A DNA stretch of 64,000 nucleotides from CAZLRH01 sp964562015. GTDB taxonomy: Bacteria > Verrucomicrobiota > Verrucomicrobiia > Opitutales > JABDGR01. The stretch lies in NCBI GenBank assembly GCA_964562015.1, contig CAZLRH010000005.1:167765-231764 (forward strand). Direction: 5' to 3'. The position numbers and the translations under genes are program-made. Below the pieces are notes generated by a model. The model did no database searches and was not told where the DNA came from. It saw only the letters and a list, made by a program, of their open reading frames with translations. The first letter of the stretch is position 1. Each line of letters opens with the position of its first letter. Shown in pieces: positions 8,820-19,301 of the stretch.

Positions 8820-9200
8820 ATGGGGATCGCGCGCGCCAAACTACGCTTGGAGAATTCGAAACGGAAGGACTTGCCCGCGCTCGAAGTGGATGCGATGGCG
8901 GACACCGGCTCGCTGTTTCTCTGCATTCCCGAGGGGATTCGGCTGGAATTGCAGTTGGAGGCCACCTCGCAAAAAGAAGTCACCACGGCCAAGGGCAAGC
9001 GGCATTTGTGCCCCTATGTCGGCCCCGTGCGCGTGCTTTTTGATAATCGTGAATGCTACGTCGGCGCCGTGGTCCTGGGTGATGAAGTGCTCTTGGGCGC
9101 GGTTCCCATGGAGGATATGGATTTGGTGGTCGTTCCTTCCGTGCGCAAGGTCATGCCCAATCCTTTGCATCCCCATTTTGCCGCTGGCCCCGCAAAATAA
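8820..9200 (+). CDS. Clan AA retropepsin-like aspartic protease, single domain
   Basis: 126 residues. The family signature ADTGS (DTG active-site motif, about residue 27) follows a short beta-rich N-terminus, and the second half GDEVLLGAVPMEDMDLVVVP matches the flap/C-terminal strand pattern of small bacterial and archaeal clan AA proteins. Such proteins act as homodimers, each chain giving one catalytic Asp. No signal peptide is visible, so it is cytoplasmic. It lies 47 bases downstream of the CCA enzyme on the same strand. Substrate and role are unknown for the family. Confidence 0.7.
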   Translation: MGIARAKLRLENSKRKDLPALEVDAMADTGSLFLCIPEGIRLELQLEATSQKEVTTAKGKRHLCPYVGPVRVLFDNRECYVGAVVLGDEVLLGAVPMEDMDLVVVPSVRKVMPNPLHPHFAAGPAK

Positions 9201-9246
9201 GACGCTGGGGTGACCCTTAAGCGGAGACTCGCGCTGCCGCCTCGCC

Positions 9247-10575
9247 ATGTTCCCGCGCGCCCTTCTTTGTTTTCTGCTGCCCTGCCTCGCCGGAGGGCTG
9301 GTGGCCTTCGTTTGGACTCCCCTCGACCGCCATCAAACCGAGGAATATTTTGAACTCGCGCAAGCTCCGCCCGGCGCGGAATCCTCGCTTTTCCGGCCGC
9401 CGGGCTACGTGGCCTTTCTTCGCGGAGTGGGGGAGTTGTCCGGCGGGTTGAGCGAAGGAAAATATGCTCCCGTTTACCTCGCGCAGGGCGTCTTGCTGGG
9501 CCTCGCGGCGGTCGGATTTTTTTTGGCGGCGGCGCGCTGGCTGCCACTGTCCGCAGCAAGTTTGCTCGCGCTGGCCTTCGGCTGTCATCCGTTGATGGTG
9601 CTGCTTGCGGGCTATGTTCATTATGATTTGTTACACGTTACTTTCCTGGTTTGGCTGAGCCTCGCCGTAATGAACGCCTTGGCGGGCGCGCGGCCCTCGC
9701 TGGGGTGGGCGCTCGCCGCCGGCCTGCTCGCCGGCCTGACCACGCTCATCCGCCCGATGACGCTCCTTTTTCCCGCGGTGCTCCTGCTGATGCTTTGCTG
9801 GCGGCGCGGGCCCGACGGTCAGCGTCGTTGGCTTGCCGCCGTCGTGTGCCTTGCGGCCATGGGGTTGACGGTAGCGCCGCGCACCTGGGAGAATTACCAG
9901 CGCACCGGCCGTTTCATACCCGTCAATGCGCAATCAGGTTCCGCCCTCTGGCCGATGACGGAGACCGCCCTGCGGCCCACTTCCGATAATTTCCCCTGGG
10001 TTCCCCTCTGGTCGGTGCATGGCGTGTCCTTGCTTGAGCCCAAACTCGGCGCGGACGCAAAAGCGCCCGATGTCTTTTTTCGCCGCCCCCTCGAGGTTGA
10101 CGACGTCTTGCGCGCCCGCGCTCGCGCCCAACTCGCGGCCCAACCCGGCGTTTACCTGAACAACGTTTTTCACAACTTCGTGTTTTTCTGGACGGGCGAT
10201 TCCCGCCAGCTGGTGCGTGCCTTTTTGTTTTACCAGCCGGCGGAACATTCTCCTCCGCCCGAAAATTTCTCCATGCGCTATTTTGAAATCCTTAGTGCGG
10301 CTTTGCATCTCCTCGGCGCGGCGGGCCTCGTGCTCGCGTTTTGGCGGCGGGAGGATTCGCTCTGCTGGCTCGGCGCAGCGCTGCTGACCCTCTGGCTCGC
10401 GCACAGCCTCGTTTACCTGGACGCCCGCTATCTCTATGCCGAAATTCCTTTTCTCTTTTGGTTCTCGGCCTATGCGCTCCGTGCGTCGCTGCCCGCCCGC
10501 TGGCCCCGCGCGGAAGTCGCCGCGGGCGGGTTGCTGGCCGCGTCGTTTTTGGGCCTGGTTTTGGTGCTTATTTGA
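9247..10575 (+). CDS. Multi-pass membrane protein, GT-C (family 39-like) glycosyltransferase candidate
   Basis: 442 residues with about ten hydrophobic helices from residue 3 to the C-terminus. The first extracytoplasmic loop carries acidic residues (RHQTEEYFELA) and RPPGYVAFL, similar to the D/E-rich loop and R-x-P-GYP region of ArnT/PMT-type polyprenyl-phosphate sugar transferases. A large soluble stretch (about 210-310) breaks the membrane segments in the usual place. Assignment is by topology and these two motifs only. It would use a lipid-linked sugar donor in the cytoplasmic membrane. No other cell-envelope sugar genes flank it. Confidence 0.55.
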   Translation: MFPRALLCFLLPCLAGGLVAFVWTPLDRHQTEEYFELAQAPPGAESSLFRPPGYVAFLRGVGELSGGLSEGKYAPVYLAQGVLLGLAAVGFFLAAARWLPLSAASLLALAFGCHPLMVLLAGYVHYDLLHVTFLVWLSLAVMNALAGARPSLGWALAAGLLAGLTTLIRPMTLLFPAVLLLMLCWRRGPDGQRRWLAAVVCLAAMGLTVAPRTWENYQRTGRFIPVNAQSGSALWPMTETALRPTSDNFPWVPLWSVHGVSLLEPKLGADAKAPDVFFRRPLEVDDVLRARARAQLAAQPGVYLNNVFHNFVFFWTGDSRQLVRAFLFYQPAEHSPPPENFSMRYFEILSAALHLLGAAGLVLAFWRREDSLCWLGAALLTLWLAHSLVYLDARYLYAEIPFLFWFSAYALRASLPARWPRAEVAAGGLLAASFLGLVLVLI

Positions 10576-10647
10576 CTGTACGGAATTTTACAAACAATCC
10601 GCGCAATTATAATGGCCACGCGCCGCCGCATTTGCGACACTGCGGGC

Positions 10648-11145
10648 ATGAAGTCGCACGAATTAATGCGCGAGTTGTTGCAACGCGCCAACGCCAAGCA
10701 ATTGGCGTCGGCCCTGGGCCTTTCCGCCTCGATGATTTACAAGTGGGCCGAGCCCTCCGTCACCGGTGGCAGCGGCACGCCCAACCCGCTCGACCGCGTC
10801 GAGCAACTGGCCCGGCACACCGACGGCCCGCGCGTCGCCCAATGGGTGTGCGAGCGCGCCAACGGTTACTACGTGAAAAATCCCGGCGTCAAATCCGACC
10901 ATCACGAACAGTCCCTCGTCACCGCCACCCACGGCATCGTGCAGGAATTCGCCGACATGATTTCCGCCATCGCCACCGCCGCCACCGACAACTCCATCAC
11001 CGAGGCGGAGGCCAACGCCATTCGCGCCCGGTGGGAGCAGTTGAAATCGGAAACCGAGGAATTCGTTTGCTGCTGCGAAAAGGGTGACTTCGGCGGACTG
11101 TTGCGCCGCCCCGCAGCCCCGGCTAAAGCGGGCGCGAAAGCTTGA
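10648..11145 (+). CDS. CII-like phage-type regulatory protein
   Basis: 165 residues from ATG 10648 (MKSHELMRELLQRANAKQLA). Residues 9-35 form a helix-turn-helix (KQLASALGLSASMIYKWAE), followed by NPLDRVEQLARHTD and a helical C-terminal part. This matches the phage regulatory CII family, which is also common as lone chromosomal genes. An upstream in-frame start at 10612 adds twelve basic residues without a visible reason. It is a DNA-binding regulator by inference, with unknown target. No prophage genes surround it. The next gene starts 182 bases downstream. Confidence 0.6.
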   Translation: MKSHELMRELLQRANAKQLASALGLSASMIYKWAEPSVTGGSGTPNPLDRVEQLARHTDGPRVAQWVCERANGYYVKNPGVKSDHHEQSLVTATHGIVQEFADMISAIATAATDNSITEAEANAIRARWEQLKSETEEFVCCCEKGDFGGLLRRPAAPAKAGAKA

Positions 11146-11327
11146 GTGGTGAAGTAAGCCGGATGTTCGAGCGCCTGTGCCAGTATCCTAGTCGCCCGTT
11201 TTTCCGCGCGCTCGCAGGACTGCCCTTGCCAGTCCGCGAACGCGGTGATTTTATGGGGAAAGGGAAAGCGGACCACCTCACCGCACCCTTCGCCAAACTT
11301 TCGCGCGCGCCACGCTTTGCCCCGACC

Positions 11328-12410
11328 ATGGAAACGCAGTCCCCAGCCCGCCCCCAACCGCCGACCGCCCGCCGTCTTTTCCTTTGGTTCGCCTTGCTTG
11401 TGGTCGGGGCCTTGATCATTGGCGCAGTCTCGTCCACGCTCTCGCGCCGATATGCACAAAGTGCGGGGAAATTGCCGGAATCTTCCTGGCCCACCGCGCG
11501 CGACCATCTCCTGCCCAGCCTGCAAAAACAGTGGACCGGCGCCGGGCAACAACTCAAGGATGGCGAACTCGGCGCGGCCTACGAAAGCATTATTTTTGGC
11601 CGCCGGCTGCTCGCGCCCTTTTTGCCCGCGTACGGAAATGAGCCGATTCAGCGTGGCCAGGCGCAGCCGACGTTGCAGGAATTCTACGACGACTGGCAAA
11701 AAAAATTCGCGGCCGGCCTCGACCAAGGCCTGCCCGCGATTCTCCGCCGCCTCGGTGAAGGCCGCGAAAAACTGGTCACCGTGGGCGATTTTAAACAGGT
11801 CGGGTTCCCGCAGTTGGCCGACACCGTCTTGCAGCACAAGGAGGAAATCATCGCCGCCCGCGCCGCCGCCGCGCCCCGGTTTCTCCGCGTGGATTTGGCC
11901 GGCCCGGCCAGTTACCACGAACTGCTGGAGAAGAATTTGCGCGCCAAATTTCCCCCGGGCACCGACGGCATCCTGCTCTTTGAGGCGCCCCTTTCTGCCG
12001 CCGAGGAGGCCGCCACCTGGCGCAGCTTCACCTACGGGGTCGACGAGAAATTGATGCGGTACTTCGACGGCCCCGACCAAAAGCAACCACCCCTGCTCGC
12101 GCTGCCATCGTCAGCCACCGTGATTTGGACCGTCCATCCCGGCCCGGGCCGGGCGACCACCTGGGACCGCCCCTTTACCCATCCCTTTACGTCCGGCGTG
12201 CCCGCGACCCTGCGCGTCATCAAAAACTTCTTCGGCCAAATCGTCAACCAGGGCGACTGGCCCCAACCCGCCCCCTTTGCTCAGAAACTCAGTTCCTCGA
12301 TCAACACCTGGCTCGAGCAAAACCTCCCGCCCTTCGCCGTGAAGGACGCCTCCGTTGTGCCAGTACCCACGCCAGGCAACCTTCCTCAAGCCGCAGCTCC
12401 TGACGGGTGA
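11328..12410 (+). CDS. Membrane-anchored protein of unknown function
   Basis: 360 residues from ATG 11328 (METQSPARPQPPTARRLFLW). The longer frame from 11142 has an unlikely, composition-biased extension, so I prefer this start. One transmembrane helix (about residues 17-39) places a large soluble domain outside the cytoplasm. The domain is rich in charged helices and ends in a Pro/Ala-rich tail. No motif is recognised. It follows the CII-like regulator on the same strand and converges with the small ORF at 12418. Confidence 0.6.
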   Translation: METQSPARPQPPTARRLFLWFALLVVGALIIGAVSSTLSRRYAQSAGKLPESSWPTARDHLLPSLQKQWTGAGQQLKDGELGAAYESIIFGRRLLAPFLPAYGNEPIQRGQAQPTLQEFYDDWQKKFAAGLDQGLPAILRRLGEGREKLVTVGDFKQVGFPQLADTVLQHKEEIIAARAAAAPRFLRVDLAGPASYHELLEKNLRAKFPPGTDGILLFEAPLSAAEEAATWRSFTYGVDEKLMRYFDGPDQKQPPLLALPSSATVIWTVHPGPGRATTWDRPFTHPFTSGVPATLRVIKNFFGQIVNQGDWPQPAPFAQKLSSSINTWLEQNLPPFAVKDASVVPVPTPGNLPQAAAPDG

Positions 12411-12417
12411 GCCCTTT

Positions 12418-12603
12418 TTATTTCCGCGACGCCGGGGTTGCACCAGTAGCCTCGTCGTGCGCGCGTGATTCCTGCACCGACGGCGTCCGCGAAATCTGCG
12501 CATGCGGTGTTGATGAATAGTGCGTTTCCCGTAACTTCGCCACCCGCTGGCATAAATCCCGCAGGTCGCTAACTTTGCGCATCAGTTGGTCCACGTCTCG
12601 CAT
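12418..12603 (-). CDS. Small protein overlapping the broken nucleotidyltransferase gene
   Basis: 61 residues from ATG 12603 (MRDVDQLMRKVSDLRDLCQR). The first half is a charged amphipathic helix and the second half is polar and disordered. It overlaps the last 35 bases of the nucleotidyltransferase reading frame, the arrangement of a two-gene operon. Nucleotidyltransferases of this size are often antitoxins or toxins with a small partner, so this could be the partner, but sequence gives no family. It may also be a chance frame. Confidence 0.35.
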   Translation of the reverse strand: MRDVDQLMRKVSDLRDLCQRVAKLRETHYSSTPHAQISRTPSVQESRAHDEATGATPASRK

Positions 12604-13051
12604 TTTGGATGGCTTCAATATCTGCCTGGTCGAGTTTAGAATTACGAAAAAGCTTGAGCCAAATCAAGTCCTCCTTGGCCGCGAATCGCATTAGGCCGGC
12701 CGCAGTTTTAGCGATCTCTGCGCGCTCCACGATTTGGGCATAACGTTCTTCCCCGCTTACCATAACGTCCACCATCATATGTTCCTCACCCTCAAAGCGA
12801 CTGAACCGATGCACGGTCAGTTTTGTGTCTTGAAAGGTCTACGGCGTGGCCTCTATTAGATAATTCAACTCGCGCATCACCCCACGGATCGTATCGATAT
12901 CCTTGGCCAAAAAGAGAAAATCCAGATCTTCGGTGGCGCGGGCAAACGCATGGTAGGCCACGGCCAGGCCGCCAATGACTGCATACGGCAGGTTTCGGCG
13001 GTGAAACGCCTCCGTCAAGCGAATGAGCTCACCGTACAAAGTAATGGCCAT
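12569..13051 (-). pseudogene. MNT/AbiEii-type nucleotidyltransferase interrupted by an in-frame TAG
   Basis: The frame opens at ATG 13051 (MAITLYGELIRLTEAFHRRN) and has the minimal nucleotidyltransferase features: YAVIGGLAVAYHAF (GG motif) and EDLDFLFLAKD (DxD metal site). A TAG at 12841-12839 (codon 71) ends it, yet the same frame continues without shift for 89 more codons to 12569. That part includes the family-typical EDLIWLKLFRNSKLDQADIE. The two halves together would be a normal protein of about 160 residues. Point nonsense mutation, sequencing error and genuine readthrough are all possible. The intact family transfers nucleotides to a protein or RNA partner and often belongs to toxin-antitoxin or abortive-infection pairs. 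Confidence 0.7.
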
Positions 13052-13185
13052 GACGGGATGATTTGTCGAGCAAGGCCAAACTTCTTCAAAATTGCAATGC
13101 TAACGGGTCGCTTTGGTAAGTTAGTGCGCACGAGGGCATTTTCGCCCCAAGGCGTGACGCCGGGTTTGTCCTATTTCCTCCCTGC

Positions 13186-14595
<1,410 letters not shown>

Positions 14596-14704
14596 GTGTT
14601 TTTTGGTTCGAAGGGAACAAGCGGTTCGGTATGCTGCGGACGCCAGATCGTAGCCGGGGCCATCCCGCGCGGCGCTTTGGCCAGTGCAGAACTCCGGATG
14701 TTAA

Positions 14705-16927
14705 ATGCCTACTGTGACCGCACAAGACTTTTTGCCCAAAAATCGGCGCCCGGACGAACCGGCGGAGGGCGAACGGCCGCTCGGCGTCGCGTGGGTCACG
14801 GTCGTTCTCGGCGGCCTGCTCGTGCTGGGCAATGTGCTGGAACTCGGGGGCGTCCAAGGCGCGGCCTGCGAATGGTCCGCCTGGATGCTCGCGGGCCTCG
14901 TGCTGGCGTACGGTGTTAGCCTCGGCCTTGAGGGTGGGGCAGACACCGAAGGCCTGCGCCTGCCCCGCCTGCCTTTGATTGTCCTGCCTTTCGTCGTGTG
15001 GCTGGGTTTTGCCTGGTGGCACGACACCGTGAATCCCTGGGCCGCCCAGCAAACTTTTTTCCTCGCGGCCCAAGCCTGGCTCCTCGCCTGGGTCGTCGCT
15101 GCCACGCCCGGCGAACGCTCCCTGTCCTGGGCCTGGCTCATCGTGGTGGGCGTGGCTGCGGCGATGGCACTCGTCGCGGCCGTCGCCTGGCAGCACGGTG
15201 GCGAAAGCCTCTGGCTCCCGCTCGAACGCGAATTGCCGGCCGAATGGATGGGCCGCTGGAGCGGCACGCTCCCCACGCCCGCCGCCCTCGGCGGCCTGCT
15301 CGTGCTCGGCGGTGCGCCTCTGCTCGTGTTGGGTTTGTCCCGCCGCCTCGCTTACAAATGGCGCATGGTCCTCAGTTATGCGGGCGTGATACTTCTTACC
15401 GGCGCGGTCGGCACTTACTCGCTCGGTGCGTGGCTGGGAATTTTGGCCGTGTGGGTCGCGCTGCCTTGGGTCATTGGCGGCACCGCCCGCGAACGCCGTT
15501 TCGGCTTGTGCGCCGTGACAAGCCTTCTGGTCGTCTGCGCGCTCGCGGGCTGGTATCTCACGCGCTCCGGCCCTGAAGGCGCCCGCAAATGGATTCTCCT
15601 CCAAGCCGGCGAACCCGCCGCCGGTGATGCCTGGACCACCCTGCACCACGCCCTCCAAAACAACCTCTGGCTTGGCGGGCGCGGTCAACCCTATGCCGAC
15701 CTCAGCCGCGACGCCGGCGCCTTCGGCCGCGGCAATGGTTGGGCCTACGGTTTCGGTGATTGGTCCGATCTGGCCGCCACCTGGGGCCTTGTCGGCTTCG
15801 GCCTCGCCGCCCTCGCGTTTGCCACCTTGCTCGCCGCCGGCTGGCTCAGTTGGGCCAAACTTCCCTTCTCCCTTTCCGGCGCGCGCGACGCCGACGACTC
15901 CTCCGCCGACGCCGCACCGCCGGAATCGCCTACGCCCGAAACCAAAGTCCTCCTCGGCGCGGCCACGCTCGGCCTCACCGGCTTTGCCGTCACGATGCTG
16001 GCGGCGCGCACGCTGAATATTCCCGCGCTGGTTTATGCGCTCGCCGTCGTCGCCGGCGTCATTTCGCGCAACGTTCCGCAACGCGGCGGCCTCGTGCGCC
16101 TGCCGCCCCTGTGGCGGTGGACGCTCGGCCTCGGCGTCGCAGCGATCCTTGCGTCGTGGACCGTCGGCACCGTCGCGCCTGCCGCGCGCGCGCAAATCAA
16201 ACTCGACCAAGCCGTCAAGCGCCTCGAACTCAATCCTCCCGTCCTGCGCCGCAATCCCAATCTCCTCCCCGACGCCGAAGTCGAACTCCTCACCGCGCTC
16301 GCCGCCGACCCCTCCTGCGCGCCCGCGTGGACGGAACTCGCCCGCCTCCAGCTCGAAAAATCCACCTTCGACCCCGTGAACTTCGAAGCCTTCAGCCAGC
16401 AAGCCGGCGAAGCCGCCCGCCGCGCGCTTCTCCTCGCGCCCGATTCCGCGTCCGCGCACGCCGCCCGCGCGCTCGCCCGCCTCCTCGACAATCATTTTGC
16501 CGACGCCACCCGCCACGCCCTCGAGGCCCTCGAACTCGCCCCCACGAACCTCGGCGTTCAATACGACGCCGTCGCCATCTTTGCGCTCGACCCCGCGCAC
16601 CGGCCCGACGCCCAGCACCTCATTGAAATCGTCCGCCACAGCACTTTTCCCCGCGAACATTTCAACCACCTCGAAGAAGCGCTCAAGTGGGCCGAAACCT
16701 CCACCATCCCGCTCCTCGGCCGCCGCCAACGCAGCCTGCCGCCCTTTTATCAACCCCCGGCCATCTGGCCGCCCCTCGACGGCGTCCCCGAAGGCACCCA
16801 CGCCGCCACCGTCCGCGCCAACCTCAACCGCCCGGCCGCGAAACCGCCCACCCCCGCCAACGCAAATCCAACTTCCACCTCCGTGCCTGTAAAACCTTCA
16901 CCGCCGTCGCCCATGCCTGTCAAATAG
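14705..16927 (+). CDS. O-antigen ligase/polymerase-like membrane protein with TPR tail
   Basis: 740 residues. About twelve transmembrane helices (residues about 28-500) include a large loop near residue 300 (NNLWLGGRGQPYADLSRDAG) typical of the Wzy/WaaL O-antigen ligase superfamily. A soluble C-terminal half (about 505-670) has TPR-like helices, and the protein ends in a low-complexity P/A/T/S tail (PPTPANANPTSTSVPVKPSP). Such proteins polymerise or ligate surface glycans. The last 100 bases of the gene recur at 19913-20012. A 772-codon antisense frame over the gene is a composition shadow. Confidence 0.7.
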   Translation: MPTVTAQDFLPKNRRPDEPAEGERPLGVAWVTVVLGGLLVLGNVLELGGVQGAACEWSAWMLAGLVLAYGVSLGLEGGADTEGLRLPRLPLIVLPFVVWLGFAWWHDTVNPWAAQQTFFLAAQAWLLAWVVAATPGERSLSWAWLIVVGVAAAMALVAAVAWQHGGESLWLPLERELPAEWMGRWSGTLPTPAALGGLLVLGGAPLLVLGLSRRLAYKWRMVLSYAGVILLTGAVGTYSLGAWLGILAVWVALPWVIGGTARERRFGLCAVTSLLVVCALAGWYLTRSGPEGARKWILLQAGEPAAGDAWTTLHHALQNNLWLGGRGQPYADLSRDAGAFGRGNGWAYGFGDWSDLAATWGLVGFGLAALAFATLLAAGWLSWAKLPFSLSGARDADDSSADAAPPESPTPETKVLLGAATLGLTGFAVTMLAARTLNIPALVYALAVVAGVISRNVPQRGGLVRLPPLWRWTLGLGVAAILASWTVGTVAPAARAQIKLDQAVKRLELNPPVLRRNPNLLPDAEVELLTALAADPSCAPAWTELARLQLEKSTFDPVNFEAFSQQAGEAARRALLLAPDSASAHAARALARLLDNHFADATRHALEALELAPTNLGVQYDAVAIFALDPAHRPDAQHLIEIVRHSTFPREHFNHLEEALKWAETSTIPLLGRRQRSLPPFYQPPAIWPPLDGVPEGTHAATVRANLNRPAAKPPTPANANPTSTSVPVKPSPPSPMPVK

Positions 16928-16931
16928 TCCG
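16832..16931 (+). repeat. Direct repeat, copy 1 (3' end of the ligase-like gene)
   Basis: These 100 bases match 19913-20012 without indels at roughly 87 percent identity by eye. The repeat starts at CCGGCCGCGAAACCGCCCAC and ends at GTCAAATAGTCCG just past the stop codon. Copy 2 keeps the reading frame (KPPTPANANPTSTSVP) and the same TAG stop but lacks the rest of the gene. Confidence 0.85.
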
Positions 16932-17350
16932 CCCTGTTTTTTATCGCTTCCAGTAAGCCCCCATGACAAAGATAAATATTTACAGAAGAAAACGAAGAGA
17001 ACAAAGCTGCTGCTTCGTTTACTCCGTTGCCTCCTGAAAAATAAAGGCTCTGCGCCTCCGATTATAACTGATTAGAAGTTACTTTTTTAGAGGAAGGGGA
17101 AGGGTGGCGGGTTAAAAAGATGATTCAAAATTCAATATTTAACATCCAGTCCGTCTGCAGTTGATTTTATGTTTTTCATTTTAAGTTTTGAATTCCTTTC
17201 CCTCTTACCGCCGCCATCCATCGTTGTTTAATCATACGGGCGGTCAAAGTACCGTTCTTGTGCCTGCCGTTGGTCACCCCAGGTCATCCTTCATTAAGCT
17301 GTTTACATTGAGATTGACACGCGATTTGGTCAAAGTTAAAGCCGATCACT
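16928..17350. other. Gene-free AT-rich spacer with repeated words
   Basis: No supported gene. It contains an imperfect hairpin AACGAAG...CTTCGTT (16990-17019), the word ACTGATTAGAAGTTACTTTT at about 17067, which recurs in altered form at 19317, 21734-21910 and 22155, and short runs of the AAAATTCAA type near 17125. The 3' end probably holds the promoter of the gene at 17351. Confidence 0.5.
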
Positions 17351-17716
17351 ATGAATGCGCGGTTCCCGATACTGTCATTTTTTGTGACTTTTTTGCGGCT
17401 GGCGGGAATTCTCCTTCTCGTGCTTGGTTTGTGCGAACTTTGGAGCAGCCTCAATTTTTGGCTTCAACCACCGGATCCGGTTCGCGATGGCGCCGCGGCT
17501 GAGCGGCTGCTTGACTTCCTGAGGCTTCCCCCGGATTTTGCCCCGCCCAGGGTCGTTTTGATATATAAATCCATCATTCTTATTTTTACCGGGTTCATGG
17601 GTGTCAGCACGGGGTTTACCTTTTCCATCATCGGCGAAGCGGTCGGCGTTCTGTTTGCCATAGAAGGCAATACACGGAAGGCTGCAACTGCCGCCGCGGA
17701 TTCCACCGTTGCCTGA
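17351..17716 (+). CDS. Short membrane protein, paralogue of the N-terminal domain of the next gene
   Basis: 121 residues from ATG 17351 (MNARFPILSFFVTFLRLAGI). Two hydrophobic segments (about 7-28 and 70-95) flank a short loop with PPDPVRDGAAAERLLDFLRL-like sequence. It ends shortly after the shared motif EAVGVLFAIEGNTRK. The gene at 17751 begins with the same layout (MNVRFPILS...DPAVAYQLLNALGLPMDFAPP...GVLFAIEGNTRK), so one arose from the other by tandem duplication. Function is unknown. The gap to the next gene is 34 bases, so they are likely co-transcribed. Confidence 0.65.
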   Translation: MNARFPILSFFVTFLRLAGILLLVLGLCELWSSLNFWLQPPDPVRDGAAAERLLDFLRLPPDFAPPRVVLIYKSIILIFTGFMGVSTGFTFSIIGEAVGVLFAIEGNTRKAATAAADSTVA

Positions 17717-17750
17717 ACGACCGCCTCACTAACGCACCCTCAGACGATCC

Positions 17751-19301
17751 ATGAATGTCCGTTTCCCCATATTGTCGGTGCTCTCGACGCTTATGCGATT
17801 GGGCGGCTTTCTCCTATTCGCCGCAGGCGGTTGGCTATTCTGGATCGGTTGTAAACAATTCCAGCACGGACCCGACCCCGCGGTCGCCTATCAATTGTTG
17901 AATGCATTGGGCTTGCCGATGGACTTCGCCCCGCCCGGCATCGTGGTTGGCGCGAAAGTACTGCTCCTGCTTTTGGCTGGCGGGCTTGGTTTAATCTTCG
18001 GGCTGGTACTGATTATGGCCGGCGAACTGGTCGGAGTTCTGTTCGCCATCGAAGGAAACACGCGAAAATTGAAGAAGGGCTTGGAGGCGTCACGCGAACT
18101 ACAGCAGACCAAAGCCAATGCCAAGGAGACGACATCAGAGGAAGGGTCTTGGCTTGAACGAATACGAGTGCATCTGGGCTGGATTCCGAAGGAGGCGAAC
18201 TTTGGGTTTTTCTTCAATATTTCGTATGCGGAGACAGGCATCTATCCCACGCTTAACCTAACCCAGAAATTGCAGGGGCACTATAATACGATTTTAGGTT
18301 CAACACGCTTAAAGGACCGATTTATCGAGGCTTGCTGGATGGCTTCCTTTGGATTTGCCCCGGCGATGGTCAAACTCGGGGAATGTTACCTGCATGGACT
18401 TGGCGTGCAGCAAAACGCGATTGAGGCGGCAAAGTGGTTTCAGGCAGTCCTTAAGCCAAATTGTTTGCCTTCACCTGGCATGAGACAATTCTGGTTGGTT
18501 TGGAGGGTTGGCGCCGCAATCATGGCGAGTATCATAATTCTTGGCGGTTGCATTTCTTTATTGAGCAATAATGCGATGGGAATAGGTGGGAAGCTGTTAG
18601 TTACACTCTTCGGAGTCGGATTGATTGTAAGCATGTGGGGGTCGTGGCTGAGTGTTTGGAAAGACACAAGCAAGGAACTTTACAATGACGCCGGCCCAAG
18701 GGCCAGGATTTCTCTTGGAGCATGTTATGCCATGGGCATGGGCGTAGATAAAAATCCAACTGAGGCCGCGCGCCTGTTTCGCGAAGTTACCGAGGATCGC
18801 TTCATTGAATCCGCAAAATACGGGTTGGCTGTATTAGGTCAGTCTCCAAGCGCATACATGGAGCCTCGTGAGATCAAGCCGGACCCCGCTCCGCAAAGCA
18901 ATGAAGCCGCGGCCGCCAAGCTCAAAATCGCGGCCGAAAACGGAGACTCTGACGCTATGCACGCCTTGGGCGAGGTTTGCGCAAAGAGCGGCAACACCGC
19001 AGAAGCCGTGCGATGGTGGCAGAAGGCAGCTGAGCAAGGCAACCCCGACGCGTTGTATCAACTGGGCGCGACTTGGGAAGCTGCGACGAGTGTGCCGGAT
19101 AACCATGCCAACGCCATAAAATATTGGAAGCTTGCCGGAGAAAAGGGCCACGTGGAGGCGTTGAACCGGCTAACTTGGCTGTACACGAAAACATCAGGAA
19201 ACGGGGCGGACGATGCTGAGGTTATGCGATGGTTGAAACTTGCCGCCGACAAGGGAAGTCGCGATGCCCGAAAGGAATTGGAGAGAAGAGGTTTGGCTTA
19301 A
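17751..19301 (+). CDS. Membrane-anchored Sel1-repeat protein
   Basis: 516 residues. Residues 1-105 are a two-helix membrane domain shared with the preceding gene. After a linker, Sel1/SLR units appear: FAPAMVKLGECYLHGLGVQQ and AIEAAKWFQ (about 205-230), then two further membrane helices (about 248-300), then RISLGACYAMGMGVDKNPTE, DAMHALGEVCAKSGNTAEAV, DALYQLGATWEAA and VEALNRLTWLY up to the C-terminus. Sel1 repeats are protein-protein scaffolds, so this is probably a membrane-tethered adaptor. Base composition is less GC-rich than the flanking housekeeping genes, in keeping with a lineage-specific region. Confidence 0.75.
   Translation: MNVRFPILSVLSTLMRLGGFLLFAAGGWLFWIGCKQFQHGPDPAVAYQLLNALGLPMDFAPPGIVVGAKVLLLLLAGGLGLIFGLVLIMAGELVGVLFAIEGNTRKLKKGLEASRELQQTKANAKETTSEEGSWLERIRVHLGWIPKEANFGFFFNISYAETGIYPTLNLTQKLQGHYNTILGSTRLKDRFIEACWMASFGFAPAMVKLGECYLHGLGVQQNAIEAAKWFQAVLKPNCLPSPGMRQFWLVWRVGAAIMASIIILGGCISLLSNNAMGIGGKLLVTLFGVGLIVSMWGSWLSVWKDTSKELYNDAGPRARISLGACYAMGMGVDKNPTEAARLFREVTEDRFIESAKYGLAVLGQSPSAYMEPREIKPDPAPQSNEAAAAKLKIAAENGDSDAMHALGEVCAKSGNTAEAVRWWQKAAEQGNPDALYQLGATWEAATSVPDNHANAIKYWKLAGEKGHVEALNRLTWLYTKTSGNGADDAEVMRWLKLAADKGSRDARKELERRGLA

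Noticed and set aside
10648..11145. Marker of a prophage
   Set aside because: The CII-like gene is alone. No structural, integrase or replication genes are nearby, and the lysozyme is 48 kb away.
17188..17502. A 104-codon plus-strand frame overlapping the start of the 121-residue membrane protein
   Set aside because: It runs through AT-rich spacer words and overlaps the better supported gene with a clear paralogue.
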